Shown here: one piece after another, positions 52,934 to 61,086 of the stretch
Numbering within the stretch: position 1 is the first letter of the stretch
How the letters are laid out: each line of letters begins with the position of its first letter
Source: Pedobacter insulae
GTDB taxonomy: Bacteria > Bacteroidota > Bacteroidia > Sphingobacteriales > Sphingobacteriaceae
Direction of reading: 5' to 3'
NCBI RefSeq assembly: GCF_900113525.1
Contig: NZ_FOPP01000002.1
Span: 62,001 to 126,000, forward strand
Length of the DNA: 64,000 nt
Notes under the pieces: model-generated
The model's database searches: none
What the model was told of the DNA's origin: nothing
The model's input: only the letters and a program-made list of their open reading frames with translations
Translations under genes and position numbers: made by a program

Positions 52934-54055
52934 GTGGAATTAAACACTATTGAAACCTACCTGCTAGGTGCATTTATTTTTTGTCTACTTGTACAGCTCT
53001 ATTTTAGCTTGTTTGTACATTTAAGATTGTTCTCTTTTAAAATTGATCAAATTCAGGAAAATACCTTACGGCCTGTGAGCATAATTATATGTGCTAGGAA
53101 TGAAATGGCAAATTTGGAAAAAAATCTGCCTGAATTTCTAGCACAAGATTATCCAGCATTTGAATTAATAGTGGTAAATGATAGGTCTTGGGACGGTACG
53201 GCGGATTTGCTCGAGGACTTTCAGAAGAAATATGATAAATTAAAAGTGGTGACGATAACGGATGGAGAAAAGTTTATTGCCGGGAAAAAGTTTGCGGTAA
53301 CAATGGGGATTAAAGCGGCCAGCAATGAGTGGCTTGTTTTTACAGATGCGGATTGCACTCCAGCATCTTCCAATTGGTTGAAAGGGATGCAACAACCCAT
53401 CAATGAGGATACAGAGATTATTTTAGGGTACTCCCCTTACTTAAAAAGGCGGTCCTTATTGAATTGTATCATTAGGTTGGAAACATTTTTTACGGCGGTT
53501 AACTACTTATCATTCGCGTTAAAAGGAATGCCATACATGGCTGTAGGAAGAAATATGGCATATAAGAAATCATTGTTCTTTAAAAATAAAGGTTTTGCAG
53601 CGCACATGCATATCCCATCGGGGGATGACGATTTATTCGTCAACGCTAATGCAACTAACCGCAATACGGAGATCCGAATACACCGCGATACGCATGTTTG
53701 GACTGAACCCAAGACTTCTTTTATTGCTTATTTACGTCAAAAGAAGCGTCACTATGGTGCGGGCAAGCTTTATAAAACGAAAGATCGGATTATACTTTCC
53801 ATTCAATTTATATTTCAATTCTTATTTTATGTGTTTGGAATAGCCTTGTTAGGTTTCAGCAATACACTTTATTTAGCCTTGGGGATTTTCGGATTTAGTA
53901 TACTTTATAGAAGTTTAATATATACGAGGCTCTTAAACCGGTTAAATTATGGGGAATTGAAATGGTGGTTTCCAATTTTAGAGCTTATTCATTTTTTGTT
54001 TTTAACGATTAACGGTATAGTTTCTATATTTGTTAAAAAAGTACAGTGGAAATAG
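52934..54055 (+). CDS. membrane glycosyltransferase family 2
   Basis: 373 residues from GTG 52934 (MELNTIETYLLGAF). One N-terminal helix (about 8-30) is followed by a GT-A domain: PVSIIICARNEMANLEKNLP, ELIVVNDRSWDGTADLL, then the DxD-type motif FTDADCTP, and later SGDDDLFVNANA. Two or three C-terminal helices anchor it. It transfers a sugar from a nucleotide donor, perhaps to a lipid or polysaccharide; the substrate is unknown. It ends overlapping the upstream frame of rsmG by a few bases. Confidence 0.83.
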   Translation: MELNTIETYLLGAFIFCLLVQLYFSLFVHLRLFSFKIDQIQENTLRPVSIIICARNEMANLEKNLPEFLAQDYPAFELIVVNDRSWDGTADLLEDFQKKYDKLKVVTITDGEKFIAGKKFAVTMGIKAASNEWLVFTDADCTPASSNWLKGMQQPINEDTEIILGYSPYLKRRSLLNCIIRLETFFTAVNYLSFALKGMPYMAVGRNMAYKKSLFFKNKGFAAHMHIPSGDDDLFVNANATNRNTEIRIHRDTHVWTEPKTSFIAYLRQKKRHYGAGKLYKTKDRIILSIQFIFQFLFYVFGIALLGFSNTLYLALGIFGFSILYRSLIYTRLLNRLNYGELKWWFPILELIHFLFLTINGIVSIFVKKVQWK

Positions 54056-54057
54056 TT

Positions 54058-54687
54058 ATGGTGAACCCAGATCTTATTTTAAAATATTTTCCAAATATTA
54101 GTGAGCTACAGCTTGAACAATTTGCTGAATTATATGATTTATATAGTTTCTGGAATGCGCAGATCAATGTGATCTCTCGTAAGGATATTGATGAACTTTA
54201 CGAAAGGCATATTTTACATTCCTTAGGAATTGCGAAATTCTGTACATTTAAACCAGGGGAGAAAGTTTTAGATGTTGGAACAGGCGGAGGATTTCCAGGC
54301 ATTCCACTGGCTATTTTATTCCCAGAAACATATTTTCATTTGGTCGATTCAATTGGTAAGAAAATTAAAGTGGTAACTGAAGTAGCAGCTTCTCTGGGTT
54401 TAACGAACGTAAAAGCTAGCCATTTAAGGGCTGAACAGGTTAACGAAAAGTATAATTTTGTGGTCTCTAGAGCGGTAACTCGCCTAGTAGATTTTTACCC
54501 ATGGATTAGGGGAAAGTTTGCAAAAGAGCATATCAATGCAATTCCCAATGGTATTTTATATCTCAAGGGAGGGGATCTAACCGAAGAGATTAAAGAATCA
54601 AAGCTGAAAGCAGAATTGCATCCGCTTTCAGCTTATTTTGAGGAAGATTTTTTTGAAACCAAATTCGTGGTTTATATTCCTCAGTAG
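54058..54687 (+). CDS. rsmG: 16S rRNA (guanine527-N7)-methyltransferase
   Basis: 209 residues from ATG 54058 (MVNPDLILKYFP). A GTG at 54046 would add four residues but overlap the glycosyltransferase gene. WNAQINVISRKDIDELYERHILHSLGI and the SAM motif VLDVGTGGGFPGIPLAI are diagnostic of RsmG/GidB. FVVSRAVTRL and LYLKGGDLTEEI complete the fold. It methylates G527 of 16S rRNA; loss gives low-level streptomycin resistance in other bacteria. It converges on the M56 gene, six bases away. Confidence 0.92.
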   Translation: MVNPDLILKYFPNISELQLEQFAELYDLYSFWNAQINVISRKDIDELYERHILHSLGIAKFCTFKPGEKVLDVGTGGGFPGIPLAILFPETYFHLVDSIGKKIKVVTEVAASLGLTNVKASHLRAEQVNEKYNFVVSRAVTRLVDFYPWIRGKFAKEHINAIPNGILYLKGGDLTEEIKESKLKAELHPLSAYFEEDFFETKFVVYIPQ

Positions 54688-54693
54688 AGAGGA

Positions 54694-56625
54694 TTAAAAC
54701 TTATTTTTTGTCTTTTCTTTAGCTGTATCAAGTAATTTGATAGTCAATTCCTTGATTTCACTATTTAGTTTACTAGAAGTAGCCGGATCTCCAGTTATTC
54801 TCACTTCCGTAAGTGGATCGCCCTCAACCATTTTATATTTCGCTTTAACCTTCTCTGGTTTTACAATAAGCGGAGGGAATTTTTGTGTCTTTTTATTTTG
54901 TGAAGGAGGTTCTACCTGTGGAGGTGGTATTGCTTTTTTTAGTTTGAGATTTGGAGGCGATGGACTTGTTTTTGGTGCATCTAGCTTTATAATTGGTGGA
55001 GGAAACTTAATTTGATCTGTTTGTGTATTAAATTCAATATTGGTTCCCGTAATCTCCACTGCACCATATTTGCCTTTTTCTTCCCCGTAAACTCGTGTAG
55101 CTTGTGCCGGACTCAAATAAGTAACTGTTTCAGCTTGGGTAATTCCTAAAAATTTACTATTGTCCTCAACTGGGGCTCCATTCACAACGATATATCTACT
55201 ATCTACCCCAACAAAGTTGCCAGTAGCTTTATCTTGTTTAAGGCTCGGTGTGAAGTACCGTTGTACGGTTTTTACAATTGGTGGAGGAAATTTTACCATA
55301 TCTTGTACTGGGGGTGGGGGTACGATGTCAGCTAAATAGTTAATATTTGATCCTGTAATTTCCACCCCACCAGATACACCTTCAATACCATATCTTTTTT
55401 TAGTTTCCTGTTGGCTTAATATAGTTACACTTTCAGTGTTGGTAGCGCCATAAAATTTGTCTTGATTTTCAACCGGTTTGCCATTTATCACAACATACAT
55501 ATTGTACACTCGAAAGGGCTTGCCGGTCTTACGATTGGTTCTATACGCTACAATATATCGATTTTGAACTTTTGGCTTGGTAGTAGCGGGTACCTCTTTC
55601 ACAATTGGTGGTGGAAACTTAATTTGATTAGTTTTTGCTTGCGTGGCATACTTAGCTTTTGGTGATTGCTCCTTTTTAATGCCCTGTGCTTTTGGTTTTT
55701 CCTGGAATGGCGCTATTGCAATGCTTTTCTCCGGAAGCAAATCAATATAGCCATAATCCTTTGTAAATGCCAGTGTAGATGCACAAAGCATTGCTGCCGT
55801 TAGGGGTAGCACCAACAGCAGCCTGAGCCTTGCCCCGCTCGCTGTTCTCTTTTTGTTTAACATGTTAATTCTCCTTTTTAATATTGATTGATTGAAAATT
55901 TGATTCGTAATTGGTTGTGCCCTTAATCCAAATGAGTTTTGGATCAAAAATAAGGCATATTCATGCTTGTGCATGTCAGTGCTGGTGGTCAGTTCATCAG
56001 CAATATATTCATGCAAGAGCTTGATGTCTTTTTTAATGAAATAAAGAACAGGATTGAACCAACTAATAATTTGTACTAGTTCAAAGAATAGGACATCAAA
56101 ACTGTGCTTCTGTTTGATATGGACCATTTCATGCTTTAAAACTGCCGGTTGATGGGCTAATCCCGGATGTATAAACAACAGATTAAAAAAAGAAAATGCG
56201 GTTGATTCTCCATTCACTTCCACCAAAGTGATATCGCCAGCAGTATGCTTCTTAGCCTTAAGCCAGATTTTTATGATTTTATAAATGCTAAAACTTAGCT
56301 TAAGGGCAAAAAAGAAAGCGACAAGGAGGTAAAACAGATATAACCAATTTATAACTGCAAATGAACTACTAATGTCAGCAGAGCTGGGTGGTTCCATAGG
56401 GGGTGGAGGTATCTCATATAGCATATCTCCGTGATACTGATATTGGGAAGGCTTTAAAAATCCTAATTGAAAAACGGGTAAAACAAATGATATAAAGGTA
56501 GAAGCCAAGAGGAAGTAGCGATTTAAGCTATAAAAAGTTTCATTTTGCAAAAGCAGACGGTAAAAACCGTAGAACAGGATCAAATACAGGTTTGCTTCGA
56601 GTAAATAATACAACCAGCTCATCAT
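54694..56625 (-). CDS. BlaR1-type M56 metallopeptidase with two TonB-plug-like periplasmic modules
   Basis: 643 residues. Transmembrane helices lie at about 5-25, 36-55, 90-118 and 268-288. The protease motif HEMVH is at 165-169 and the third ligand is in LLHEYIADE. After the last helix the periplasmic part has four KFPP(P/L)I(V/I)K repeats (336, 445, 540 and 582). Two modules (about 375-425 and 478-527) resemble TonB-receptor plug ends, such as YIVVNGAPVED, then VTYLSPAQATRVYG and YGAVEITG. No penicillin-binding sensor domain is present. It probably cleaves the BlaI-type repressor encoded just upstream, with a 4-base overlap, in response to an unknown envelope signal. Confidence 0.82.
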   Translation of the reverse strand: MMSWLYYLLEANLYLILFYGFYRLLLQNETFYSLNRYFLLASTFISFVLPVFQLGFLKPSQYQYHGDMLYEIPPPPMEPPSSADISSSFAVINWLYLFYLLVAFFFALKLSFSIYKIIKIWLKAKKHTAGDITLVEVNGESTAFSFFNLLFIHPGLAHQPAVLKHEMVHIKQKHSFDVLFFELVQIISWFNPVLYFIKKDIKLLHEYIADELTTSTDMHKHEYALFLIQNSFGLRAQPITNQIFNQSILKRRINMLNKKRTASGARLRLLLVLPLTAAMLCASTLAFTKDYGYIDLLPEKSIAIAPFQEKPKAQGIKKEQSPKAKYATQAKTNQIKFPPPIVKEVPATTKPKVQNRYIVAYRTNRKTGKPFRVYNMYVVINGKPVENQDKFYGATNTESVTILSQQETKKRYGIEGVSGGVEITGSNINYLADIVPPPPVQDMVKFPPPIVKTVQRYFTPSLKQDKATGNFVGVDSRYIVVNGAPVEDNSKFLGITQAETVTYLSPAQATRVYGEEKGKYGAVEITGTNIEFNTQTDQIKFPPPIIKLDAPKTSPSPPNLKLKKAIPPPQVEPPSQNKKTQKFPPLIVKPEKVKAKYKMVEGDPLTEVRITGDPATSSKLNSEIKELTIKLLDTAKEKTKNKF

Positions 56626-56990
56626 TTTGCGTTTTTAAGTTTTTCAGCCAAGGCAATTAATTCATCAAGCTCCTCCATATCCATGTTCTTCTCTTTCACC
56701 AAAAAGGAAACTAGACTTTGATAATTGTTCTCGAAATAATTGTTCATCACTTTATCAAATGCAAAATGCTTATACTCATCTTCGGTAATAAGAGGAAAAT
56801 AAATATGGGTATTCCCAATTGCCTTATGAGATAGGAAACCTTTTCCTTCCAGAACTCTTATCACTGTAGAAACGGTATTGTAGGCAGGCTTAGGAGGATC
56901 CATTTTATCAATTACATCTTTTACTAGTCCCTCCTTCATTTCCCATAGGATCAACATGACTTGCTCTTCGGCTTTTGTTAACTCTCTCAT
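56622..56990 (-). CDS. BlaI/MecI/CopY-family repressor
   Basis: 122 residues. The winged helix is LTKAEEQVMLILWEMKEGLVKDVID, then PKPAYNTVSTVIRVLEGKGFL (recognition helix) and GNTHIYFPL (wing). The C-terminal helices (YFENNYQSLVSFLVKEKNM) are for dimerisation and typically contain the cleavage site. Two direct operator-like sites lie 35-70 bases upstream. The M56 gene starts within its last codons (4-base overlap), so it likely represses its own operon until cleaved by the protease. Confidence 0.9.
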   Translation of the reverse strand: MRELTKAEEQVMLILWEMKEGLVKDVIDKMDPPKPAYNTVSTVIRVLEGKGFLSHKAIGNTHIYFPLITEDEYKHFAFDKVMNNYFENNYQSLVSFLVKEKNMDMEELDELIALAEKLKNAK

Positions 56991-57024
56991 AGTAATATTT
57001 TCTTTTTGTTAAATTAAATTTACT

Positions 57025-57060
57025 ACTATTTTTATAGTTATCAAACTATTTTTATAGTTA
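57025..57060 (-). promoter_or_regulatory. two BlaI-type operator sites
   Basis: ACTATTTTTATAGTTA occurs twice, at 57025-57040 and 57045-57060, exactly 20 bases apart. Each copy holds the dyad ACTAT-tttt-ATAGT. BlaI and MecI operators have ACTA/TAGT half-sites, so auto-repression of the BlaI-M56 unit is likely. An imperfect -7 box (ATAGTTTG on the minus strand, 57042-57049) overlaps the second site. Confidence 0.7.
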
Positions 57061-57125
57061 GGTATTTAATTAATTGATTTATAGGAAGATAAAATTATTG
57101 TAAGATGCCAATCCACATAATGTTT

Positions 57126-57133
57126 TACCTTTG
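57126..57133 (+). promoter_or_regulatory. -7 box 5 bases before dprA
   Basis: TACCTTTG, a full TAnnTTTG match, ends 5 bases before ATG 57139, suggesting a leaderless or nearly leaderless mRNA. Confidence 0.48.
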
Positions 57134-57138
57134 AATCA

Positions 57139-58227
57139 ATGAGTTTAGTTCACAAAATAGCACTTACCCTAATTAAAAATATTGGCTCAAGGCAAGCAAA
57201 AAAACTATTGCTAGCATTTGGAGATGCCGAATCTGTGTTTGCTGCTAAAAAGGATATGTTACTCAAGATTGACGGTATCGGAGAAAAGATCGCCTCATCA
57301 ATTTTGAATACGGATGCCTTGATAAAAGCTGAAAAGGAAATAGCTTTCATCAAGAAAAATAAGATAGAAGTATTATTTTATACAGATGCAAACTACCCAA
57401 ATAGATTGCGTAATTGCTATGATGCACCAGTATTGCTTTATTTTAAAGGGAAAGCAAATTTTAATCAAAAACGGGTAGTAAGTATTGTAGGTACCCGCAA
57501 TGCCACTCCTTATGGTAAAGCACTGTGCAAGCAGCTGATCGAAACACTGATGTGCTATAATGTTTTGGTGGTGAGTGGACTAGCTTATGGCATTGACGTA
57601 GCGGCGCATAAAGAAAGCTTAGTTGCTGAGATACCCACCATTGGCGTTTTAGGGCATGGACTGGATCGCATCTATCCACCGGCGCATGCAGATGTTGCCC
57701 GTAAAATGATTGGGAATGGGGGTTTATTAACAGAGTTTTTGCCTGGGACAATGCCCGACAAAGAAAATTTTCCAAAAAGAAACAGGATTATTGCTGGTCT
57801 ATGCGATGTGCTTGTTGTGGTTGAAGCTTCAAGCAAAGGAGGAGCATTGATCACTGCAGATATAGCAAATTCATATGCTAGAGATGTTTATGCCTTTCCT
57901 GGGAGAGTGAATGATGAATATTCAGCAGGTTGTAACTTTCTTATCAAAACAAATAGGGCAGGTCTTATTAATCATCCACGTGATCTTATTTATTACCTGG
58001 CTTGGGATGAAGCAGATAAAAAAGTTAATGTACAAGCACAGCTGCCACTCAACTTAACAGCAGTAGAGAAATTCATAGTCGATTCATTAAAAGCCAATGT
58101 TATGGATGTTGATGAATTAAGTTATCGGACAAACCTTTCGCAGAGCAAGCTCACAATGGCTTTATTAACGCTCGAAATCCAAGGGATAATAACAATCCTT
58201 CCAGGCAAGAGATATCAATTAACCTAA
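57139..58227 (+). CDS. dprA: DNA-processing protein DprA
   Basis: 362 residues. DprA loads RecA onto incoming single-stranded DNA during transformation. An N-terminal helix-hairpin-helix region (IGSRQAKKLLLAFG, IDGIGEKIASSIL), then the Rossmann-like core with VSIVGTRNATPYGK, VSGLAYGIDVAAHK and VVVEASSKGGALITA, then a C-terminal winged helix (about 300-362). The start MSLVHKIALTLIKNIG matches homologues, which makes the very short leader notable. Single gene; no other competence gene in view. Confidence 0.92.
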   Translation: MSLVHKIALTLIKNIGSRQAKKLLLAFGDAESVFAAKKDMLLKIDGIGEKIASSILNTDALIKAEKEIAFIKKNKIEVLFYTDANYPNRLRNCYDAPVLLYFKGKANFNQKRVVSIVGTRNATPYGKALCKQLIETLMCYNVLVVSGLAYGIDVAAHKESLVAEIPTIGVLGHGLDRIYPPAHADVARKMIGNGGLLTEFLPGTMPDKENFPKRNRIIAGLCDVLVVVEASSKGGALITADIANSYARDVYAFPGRVNDEYSAGCNFLIKTNRAGLINHPRDLIYYLAWDEADKKVNVQAQLPLNLTAVEKFIVDSLKANVMDVDELSYRTNLSQSKLTMALLTLEIQGIITILPGKRYQLT

Positions 58228-58347
58228 TTTTATAGTCTTTAAAGTATACTTATATGGTAGTTTAAAGAATATAATTATAATTTTCTTAATATATTAAAAC
58301 TTTATTCTGAATAAATTTTAAATCATAGAATACTTATCGTCAATTTG

Positions 58348-58355
58348 TACTTTTG
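58348..58355 (+). promoter_or_regulatory. -7 box 4 bases before the cystathionine beta-synthase gene
   Basis: TACTTTTG, a full TAnnTTTG match, ends 4 bases before ATG 58360. It overlaps an in-frame TTG at 58345, which argues against that start. Confidence 0.48.
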
Positions 58356-58359
58356 TAGT

Positions 58360-59721
58360 ATGTGGTATAATAATATTCTGGAAACCATTGGTAACACACC
58401 ATTGGTAAAATTAAACAACATTACTTCTGCTATTCCTGCAACGGTTTTAGCCAAGATCGAAACGACTAACCCCGGCAATTCAATTAAAGACCGTATGGCG
58501 GTAAAAATGATTGAAGATGCTGAGAAGAGTGGAGTTTTAAAGCCTGGTGGAACCATTATTGAGGGAACCTCGGGCAATACTGGAATGGGACTTGCTATGG
58601 CAGCGATTATCAAGGGCTACAAGTGTATTTTTACCACTACAGATAAACAATCGAAAGAGAAAGTTGATGCGCTCCGTGCATTTGGAGCCGAAGTAATTGT
58701 TTGTCCCACAAACGTAGATCCCGAAGACCCTCGTTCTTATTATACTGTTTCTTCACGGCTAGAACGTGAAGTTCCCAATTCATGGAAACCAAATCAATAC
58801 GATAATTTATCCAACTCCATGGCTCATTATGAGCAAACCGGTCCGGAGATTTGGGAGCAGACTGAGGGTAAAATAACGCATCTCGTAGTTGGAGTAGGTA
58901 CAGGAGGTACCATTTCTGGAGCAGGCAAATATTTAAAAGAGCAGAACCCGAACATCAAAGTTTGGGGCATAGATACTTATGGTTCGGTATTTAAGAAGTA
59001 TAAGGAAACTGGAATACTGGATAAGAATGAAATTTATCCATATATTACAGAAGGGATAGGTGAAGATTTCTTGCCACAAAATGTAAACTTTGACGTAATT
59101 GACTTATTTGAGAAGGTAACTGACAAAGATGCTGCATTAATGACCCGGGAGATTGCGCGCAAAGAGGGGATATTTGCGGGAAATTCTGCTGGTTCGGCTA
59201 TTGCCGGATTATTGCAGCTTAAAGACAAATTAAAACCTGAGGATGTGGTGGTGGTGATTTTTCATGATCATGGTAGTCGGTATATGGGCAAAATGTATAA
59301 CGAAGACTGGTTAAGAGAAAGAGGCTTTTTAAAAGATAAAAAACTCACGGCCCGCACTATTTTAGCTAAACAATCCAATCACGAAGTGGTAACTTTGGAT
59401 TGTGAGAAGACTATCACTGAGGCTATCAATGTGATGAAGACCCTTAGTATTTCACAGTTACCAATTACCCAACAGGGGATGGTAGTTGGGAAGGTAACAG
59501 AGAGCAATATCTTAGAATCTCTTTTAGAAAATCCTTCATTGAAGTCAAGTGCCGTAAGAGAAATCATGACGGCTTCTCTACCGTTTGTAGACTTAAACAC
59601 TTCAATTGATAAAATCTCGGCAATGATCAATAAAGATAACAGTGCCGTTTTAGTGGAAGATGAGCAGGGTAAATTCGGTATTATTACCCAATATGATATT
59701 ATTGAAGCAATCTCGGGCTAG
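58360..59721 (+). CDS. cystathionine beta-synthase (PLP domain plus CBS pair)
   Basis: 453 residues from ATG 58360 (MWYNNILETIGNTPLVKL). The PLP lysine is in NPGNSIKDRMAVKM. EGTSGNTGMGLAMA and GVGTGGTISGAGKYLKEQ bind substrate and cofactor phosphate. The C-terminal 120 residues form two CBS motifs (KTITEAINVMKTLSISQLPI and the second starting VREIMTASLPFVDL). It joins serine (or acetylserine) with homocysteine or sulfide; the CBS pair suggests regulation by a nucleotide or SAM. A MetZ-like gene is in the same window. It converges on murA through a hairpin. Confidence 0.87.
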   Translation: MWYNNILETIGNTPLVKLNNITSAIPATVLAKIETTNPGNSIKDRMAVKMIEDAEKSGVLKPGGTIIEGTSGNTGMGLAMAAIIKGYKCIFTTTDKQSKEKVDALRAFGAEVIVCPTNVDPEDPRSYYTVSSRLEREVPNSWKPNQYDNLSNSMAHYEQTGPEIWEQTEGKITHLVVGVGTGGTISGAGKYLKEQNPNIKVWGIDTYGSVFKKYKETGILDKNEIYPYITEGIGEDFLPQNVNFDVIDLFEKVTDKDAALMTREIARKEGIFAGNSAGSAIAGLLQLKDKLKPEDVVVVIFHDHGSRYMGKMYNEDWLRERGFLKDKKLTARTILAKQSNHEVVTLDCEKTITEAINVMKTLSISQLPITQQGMVVGKVTESNILESLLENPSLKSSAVREIMTASLPFVDLNTSIDKISAMINKDNSAVLVEDEQGKFGIITQYDIIEAISG

Positions 59722-59740
59722 TCATTTAGTGACTAGGCCC
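59715..59740. other. hairpin spanning the stops of the convergent cbs and murA genes
   Basis: GGGCTAGTCA (59715-59724) pairs with TGACTAGGCCC (59730-59740), 10 bp with one bulged G. It includes the cbs stop codon and the murA stop codon. There is no U tract on either side, so it is at best a weak bidirectional terminator or a 3'-end stabiliser. Confidence 0.55.
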
Positions 59741-61051
59741 AGAGCCCTCAACGCGTTTTATTTGGGCCCCTAAAGCTCTTAACCTCGTATCAATATCTTG
59801 ATAACCCCGTTCAATTTGCTCAATATTGTAAATCGTTGAGGTTCCTTCTGCTGATAGAGCAGCGATGAGCAATGAAACTCCTGCTCTAATATCGGGAGAT
59901 GTCATGCTGATACCTCTTAATTTATACTTCTTGTCGATTCCATTTACCGTTGCACGATGCGGGTCGCATAGGATAATTTGAGCTCCCATATCTATCAGTT
60001 TATCAACAAAAAATAGGCGGCTTTCGAACATTTTTTGATGAATTAATACGTTTCCTCTAGCCTGGGTAGCTACAACTAGAATGATGCTTAATAAATCTGG
60101 TGTAAAACCTGGCCATGGTGCATCAGCGAGCGTTAAAATAGAGCCATCAATAAAGGTGTCGAGTTCATAATGTTTTTGAGAAGGAACAAAAATGTCATCA
60201 CCTCTCCGTTCCAGTTTTATTCCTAACTTTTTAAATACTTCAGGTATAACGCCAAGCTCGTCATATTGTACATTTTTAATGGTAATCTCCGATTCGGTCA
60301 TCGCCGCAAGACCGATAAATGAACCAATTTCGATCATGTCAGGTAACATTTTATGCTCGGTACCATCCAATTTTTTAACACCCTCTATTGTTAAAAGGTT
60401 AGAGCCGATGCCCGAAATTTGAGCACCCATTCTATTTAACATTTTACATAATTGCTGTAAGTAAGGTTCACAAGCAGCATTGTAAATGGTTGTTGTTCCT
60501 TTTGCCAGCACTGCAGCCATTACAATATTTGCTGTCCCAGTTACCGAAGCTTCATCCAATAAGATATAAGCTCCTTTCAGATTTGTAGCATCTACATTAA
60601 AAAAGGCTTTTTTCGAATCGTATACAAATTTAGCGCCTAATTTTTCAAATCCTAAAAAGTGAGTGTCTAGTCGACGACGGCCAATTTTATCACCGCCTGG
60701 CTTAGGGATAGCGGCTTTTCCAAAACGTGCCAAAAGCGGGCCAACGATCATAATCGAACCTCTTAAGCCTCCTCCTTTTGTCTTGAAAACATCAGATTGA
60801 AAAAAGTCCAGGTTAATGTTTTTTGCTTCAAAGGTATAAGTGTCCTTATTCAAACGTTCAATTGCTACACCTAAATCACCCAAAAGCTCAATAAGTTTAT
60901 TTACATCTTTAATATCTGGAATATTACTGATGGTAATTTTCTTATCTGTTAATAACACCGCTGAAATTATCTGTAAAGCTTCATTTTTTGCCCCTTGTGG
61001 AGTAATTTCACCTTTTAATTTCTTGCCACCTATAATTTCGAATGCATTCAT
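59726..61051 (-). CDS. murA: UDP-N-acetylglucosamine 1-carboxyvinyltransferase with Asp in place of the catalytic Cys
   Basis: 441 residues. MurA transfers enolpyruvate to UDP-GlcNAc, the first committed step of peptidoglycan synthesis. GEITPQGAKNEALQII and LLARFGKAAIPKPGGDKIGRRRLDTH are the substrate-binding segments. In E. coli the loop reads PGGCTIG with Cys115; here it is PGGDKIG with Asp121 (GAT codon). The Cys-to-Asp form is known to remain active and to resist fosfomycin in other bacteria. It follows DUF4290 by 35 bases on the same strand. Confidence 0.93.
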   Translation of the reverse strand: MNAFEIIGGKKLKGEITPQGAKNEALQIISAVLLTDKKITISNIPDIKDVNKLIELLGDLGVAIERLNKDTYTFEAKNINLDFFQSDVFKTKGGGLRGSIMIVGPLLARFGKAAIPKPGGDKIGRRRLDTHFLGFEKLGAKFVYDSKKAFFNVDATNLKGAYILLDEASVTGTANIVMAAVLAKGTTTIYNAACEPYLQQLCKMLNRMGAQISGIGSNLLTIEGVKKLDGTEHKMLPDMIEIGSFIGLAAMTESEITIKNVQYDELGVIPEVFKKLGIKLERRGDDIFVPSQKHYELDTFIDGSILTLADAPWPGFTPDLLSIILVVATQARGNVLIHQKMFESRLFFVDKLIDMGAQIILCDPHRATVNGIDKKYKLRGISMTSPDIRAGVSLLIAALSAEGTSTIYNIEQIERGYQDIDTRLRALGAQIKRVEGSGPSH

Positions 61052-61086
61052 GTTTTTTAAATAAGATCGTAGAGACGAACAGGTTT

